Of a DNA stretch of 64,000 nucleotides, positions 63,158 through 64,000 are shown piece by piece; within the stretch, counting starts at the first letter, position 1; the number at the start of each line of letters is the position of its first letter. The DNA is from Tupaia tana. Lineage: Eukaryota; Chordata; Mammalia; Scandentia; Tupaiidae. The notes under the pieces were generated by a model, which had not been told where the DNA came from, did not search any database, and was given only the letters and a program-made list of their open reading frames with translations. The stretch lies in NCBI GenBank assembly GCA_026018925.1, contig JAKSZU010000163.1, forward strand, positions 186,001 through 250,000, given 5' to 3'. A program made the position numbers and the translations under genes.

Positions 63158-64000
63158 CCCCAGGCAGGAGAGTTGAGCCATTCTCTGAGAAGATTCCACA
63201 TGGATACCGGGAACTAGATATTTCAGGGCACAGGCGAAATGAAGATTTTCTACTCATAATTCAGCTTCCAGCAAGCAAAGCTAGTGTGGTACGGAGCCCC
63301 TCTGGCCTTCTATCCCTGTCTCTGTGTCTCTGAGGTCTCTGTCTCTCTCTGCTCCTGTCTCCACAAATTTTTTTGGTAATTTTTCCTTTTTACGATTTTT
63401 TTAAAAGTAGAATTTCTCTCTGGCTCTCCGCTCCATCTTTTGTTTTGTTAATAAGCCCTTCTGCTCCTTTCTCCCAGGCAGGAGAGTTGAGTCATTCTCT
63501 GAGAAGATTCCACATGGATACTGGGAACTAGATATTTCAGGGCACAGGCAAAATGAAGATTTTCTACTCATAATTCAGCCTCCAGCAAGCAAAGCTAGTG
63601 TGGTAGGGAGCCCCTCTGGCCTTCTATCCCTGTCTCTGTGTCTCTGAGGTCTCTGTCTCTCTCTGCTCCTGTCTCCTCATTTTTTTTTGGTAATTTTTTC
63701 TTTTTACGATTTTTTTAAAGGTAGAATTTCTCTCTGGCTCTCAGCTCCATCTTTTGTTTTGTTAATAAGCCCTTCTGCTCCTTTCTCCCAGGCAGGAGAG
63801 TTGAGCCATTCTCTGAGAAGATTCCACATGGATACCGGGAACTAGATATTTCAGGGCACAGGCGAAATGAATATTTTCTACTCATAATTCAGCTTCCAGC
63901 AAGCAAAGCTAGTGTGGTAGGGAGCCCCTCTGGCCTTCTATCCCTGTCTCTGTGTCTCTGAGGTCTCTGTCTCTCTCTGTTCCTGTCTCCACAAATTTTT
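63158..64000. repeat. Right-edge monomers matching 47.5-48.3 kb
   Basis: After the 16-monomer duplication the array resumes with sequence matching 47.5-48.3 kb at offset about 15,683 bp (34 plus 16 monomers): gtggtacggagc (63,292 against 47,609), ctctccgctcc, gaatattttc and ctctgttcctg followed by ccacaaat. The array runs off the window, so its right end is not seen. Confidence 0.88.

Larger units (their letters stand above)
1..64000. repeat. Satellite DNA array, ~313-bp monomer, about 204 head-to-tail copies
   Basis: The same ~313-314 bp unit recurs across the whole window. The anchor string ctgtctctgtgtctctgagg, or a one- or two-base variant of it, recurs at about 313-bp steps, for example near 4,387, 6,266, 8,145, 10,025, 34,467, 55,786 and 56,099. 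Other anchors (gggaactagatatttcaggg, ccttctgctcctttctccca) hold the same order and spacing. All copies I examined have the same orientation. No non-satellite insertion, inversion or unique sequence was found, so no stretch is left unexplained. Monomers differ by point changes and T-run length and fall into recognisable variants that build higher-order repeats. This is typical of centromeric, pericentromeric or other heterochromatic satellite DNA in eukaryotes. I do not recognise the family; host and chromosomal location are inference only. Confidence 0.98.

Noticed and set aside
1-64000. Possible CRISPR array, because of regular repetition
   Set aside because: The entire 313-bp unit repeats; there are no unique spacers between short repeats.

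Overview
The window is one uninterrupted satellite-DNA array. From base 1 to base 64,000 it is a head-to-tail tandem repeat with a monomer of about 313-314 bp (about 204 monomers), always in the same orientation and register. I see no unique sequence, no inserted transposon, no inversion, no RNA gene and no credible protein-coding gene. The monomer is pyrimidine-rich on the + strand: my count on one representative monomer is about 44% GC, 36% T, and only two CpG sites. It has a fixed internal layout: a CT-rich stretch, a set of T-tracts, a central segment with a near-perfect 3' splice-acceptor-like string, and a more complex segment ending in a conserved gggagcccctctggccttct block. The organism must be a eukaryote. 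The low CpG count and the array style fit a vertebrate, possibly a mammal, pericentromere or other heterochromatic block, but I do not recognise the satellite family and cannot name the species.

Layout. 1-4,386: about 14 irregularly ordered monomers. 4,387-10,024: three consecutive copies of a six-monomer higher-order repeat (HOR, 1,879-1,880 bp). 8,163-25,716: two adjacent copies of a 28-monomer block (8,777 bp each by breakpoint positions), in which no base substitutions were seen; every length difference I could trace is a one-base homopolymer change. 25,717-33,210: mosaic, its first part a further copy of the 11.3-13.1 kb sequence. 33,211-44,182: a second subfamily family, with a four-monomer module (about 1,253 bp) present four times plus shorter duplications. 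44,183-53,121: mosaic monomers. 53,122-63,157: two adjacent copies of a 16-monomer block (5,018 bp). 63,158-64,000: continues sequence related to 47.6-48.3 kb.

Nothing here works together as a gene system; the biology is array evolution. The nested periods (2, 4, 6, 16, 28 monomers tandem; 18, 19, 31, 34 monomers as offsets between related segments) allow an order of events to be read: older segmental copies are interrupted by younger, nearly identical tandem duplications. The strongest points for follow-up are the two large near-identical duplications (real recent amplification or assembly artefact), the cluster of homopolymer-length differences around the first junction, and motifs that recur in nearly every monomer (splice acceptor-like string, a two-unit heat-shock-element-like core, spaced T-tracts). 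All open reading frames are by-products of the repeat; most + strand ones begin with GTG or TTG rather than ATG.
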